From Glossina fuscipes (taxonomy: Eukaryota; Arthropoda; Insecta; Diptera; Glossinidae): 64,000 nucleotides of DNA. The notes under the pieces were generated by a model that worked only from the letters and a program-made list of their open reading frames with translations, was not told the origin of the DNA and did not search any database. Of this stretch, positions 62,939-64,000 are shown in pieces; the first letter of the stretch is position 1; the number at the start of each line of letters is the position of its first letter. The position numbers and the translations under genes were made by a program. The stretch is taken from assembly GCF_014805625.2 (NCBI RefSeq), contig NW_023998415.1:11478839-11542838 (forward strand). The letters are read 5' to 3'.

Positions 62939-63964
62939 ATAAAAGTGAAGGCATAAAAACATTCGTATACATTGTTATGTGTAGATATATTCATGAATAT
63001 CTCAATACACGTAACGTATTCAAGGGGTAGAAGTGAATGTTTAAATACATATATATGTGGAGGACGTTGCCAAAATATTTTCGGTACATGTCGATTGGTA
63101 GCTAATAGAAAACATGTACGTCCGTTCACTTTGTGTATATTTACATGTGGCTCCAGTTATGAATGGATGTAATACAGCTCCATGTACATGCCCAATATAT
63201 ATTTAGTTACAAAGTGAATGCCATTACTGAAAATTAAAGACAACAAATCTATTTACGGTCAGGCAGCCAGTTCAACTACATTCAATATACCTAACGTAGA
63301 CACTTTATATGTTGGTTAGCTTAAGTAAAGTATGTAGAAGAGAGTTTAAAGTTATATAGAAAAAGCAATCGACCGCATTAACAAACCTAACAAAAACCAA
63401 AGCAAGATGAACAAGATCTTCCTGTAGCATAGTATAACCCCAACAATCTAAAGACTAAAACAGACAAAATCGAAAACCATCTTTATATGGCATGTATGTG
63501 ATGGTAACTCAAGTAAACAAACTAACAGCAACAACTAAAAAAACAACAACAACAATGATAATAAACAACTAAACCAGCATCTAATACGTATATAAGAAAG
63601 CAACCGACCAGAGCAAAACTATTCAATTTCTTGTTGTTAATACAATATAAAGCAAGAGTAAAACGTTTTAAGGATAAAAACGTTGAGCTAAAGCAAGAAT
63701 ACTCAAAAAACATGCAATTTTTGAGACACAAAAACTCGACCAACAGTACACACTCATCTGTCAGAGTAAAACGTTTCAGCCAACACACATGTAGAAATAA
63801 TCTTACCTACATACATATACATATATAGTTCCATAAATATATGTATCAATGTGATCGATGTTGTGATACTAAACTTATACAAATAACACTGATGTACATA
63901 TAACTAGGAGTCTAATATAACAAATATGTTTGTCGACAAAAACATTTTAACAAAAGAAAAAAAA

Positions 63965-64000
<36 letters not shown>
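59196..64000. other. Intergenic DNA, no gene seen
   Basis: It holds TA tracts at 60556-60571, 62173-62214, 62908-62936 and 63972-64000, poly-A near 61812 and T-rich blocks at 62390-62420. The 59926-60177 frame and the small frames at 61.3-63.8 kb show no domain. A gene continuing off the right edge cannot be excluded. Confidence 0.4.
62173..62214. repeat. (TA)n microsatellite
   Basis: Uninterrupted TA run of about 42 bp. Similar tracts lie at 45575-45611, 45873-45905, 52443-52475, 53417-53449, 57047-57074, 62908-62936 and at the end of the window (63972-64000). Confidence 0.9.

Noticed and set aside
1..64000. CRISPR arrays, operons, prokaryotic or plasmid features
   Set aside because: The sequence is clearly from an insect nuclear genome; repeats are microsatellites and transposon relics without spacer structure.

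Overview
The window is intergenic and accessory DNA from a dipteran genome, very probably a calyptrate fly; a tsetse (Glossina)-like species would fit. Three things point there. The one intact gene is an insect Toll-family receptor. The background is extremely AT-rich, with long TA, CA, CT and poly-A/T tracts. Dispersed repeats carry the 'GGCAAGGCCGATC...AATACCCTACAC' and 'ATACCCATCACC...CATGTCCGTCTGTC' signatures that I associate with calyptrate genomes. The genus is an inference. Two runs of ten N inside dinucleotide repeats are assembly gaps.

The one confident protein-coding gene is a complete, intronless Toll-6 orthologue (23102-27757, + strand, 1551 aa). It has a signal peptide, a glutamine-rich spacer, two leucine-rich-repeat blocks separated by a cysteine-rich junction, one membrane span, a TIR domain and a long low-complexity cytoplasmic tail. 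A TATA box plus a TCAGTC initiator lie about 1.04 kb upstream, under a CT-rich (GAGA-type) segment. Roughly 3 kb of A-rich, poly(A)-signal-rich DNA follows the stop codon and is probably 3' UTR.

The left flank (1-22 kb) has no supportable gene. It holds a mariner transposase N-terminal remnant (about 3.18 kb), two tRNA-derived SINE-like copies (4.27 and 16.7 kb), copies of both dispersed repeat families (4.5-6.0 and 15.7-16.6 kb), a triple CT-tract cluster with a perfect hairpin (9.2-9.65 kb) and many microsatellites.

The right flank (31-64 kb) is repeat-strewn. It holds a second transposase family (36.9-37.3 kb), a mariner C-terminal remnant (58.7-59.2 kb), further SINE-like copies (36.4, 40.0 and 47.75 kb), a head-to-tail pair of dispersed repeats (40.2-41.5 kb), and a possible solo LTR (48.36-48.83 kb). 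Four short open frames could be exons of unidentified genes (32.0, 45.4, 46.4 and 53.8 kb). The best is a 270-nt minus-strand frame bounded by plausible splice sites.

I see no novel multi-gene system. The points most worth a second look are the SINE family, the possible minus-strand exon at 53.75-54.02 kb, the possible small cysteine-bearing 3' exon at 32.0 kb and the Toll-6 promoter.
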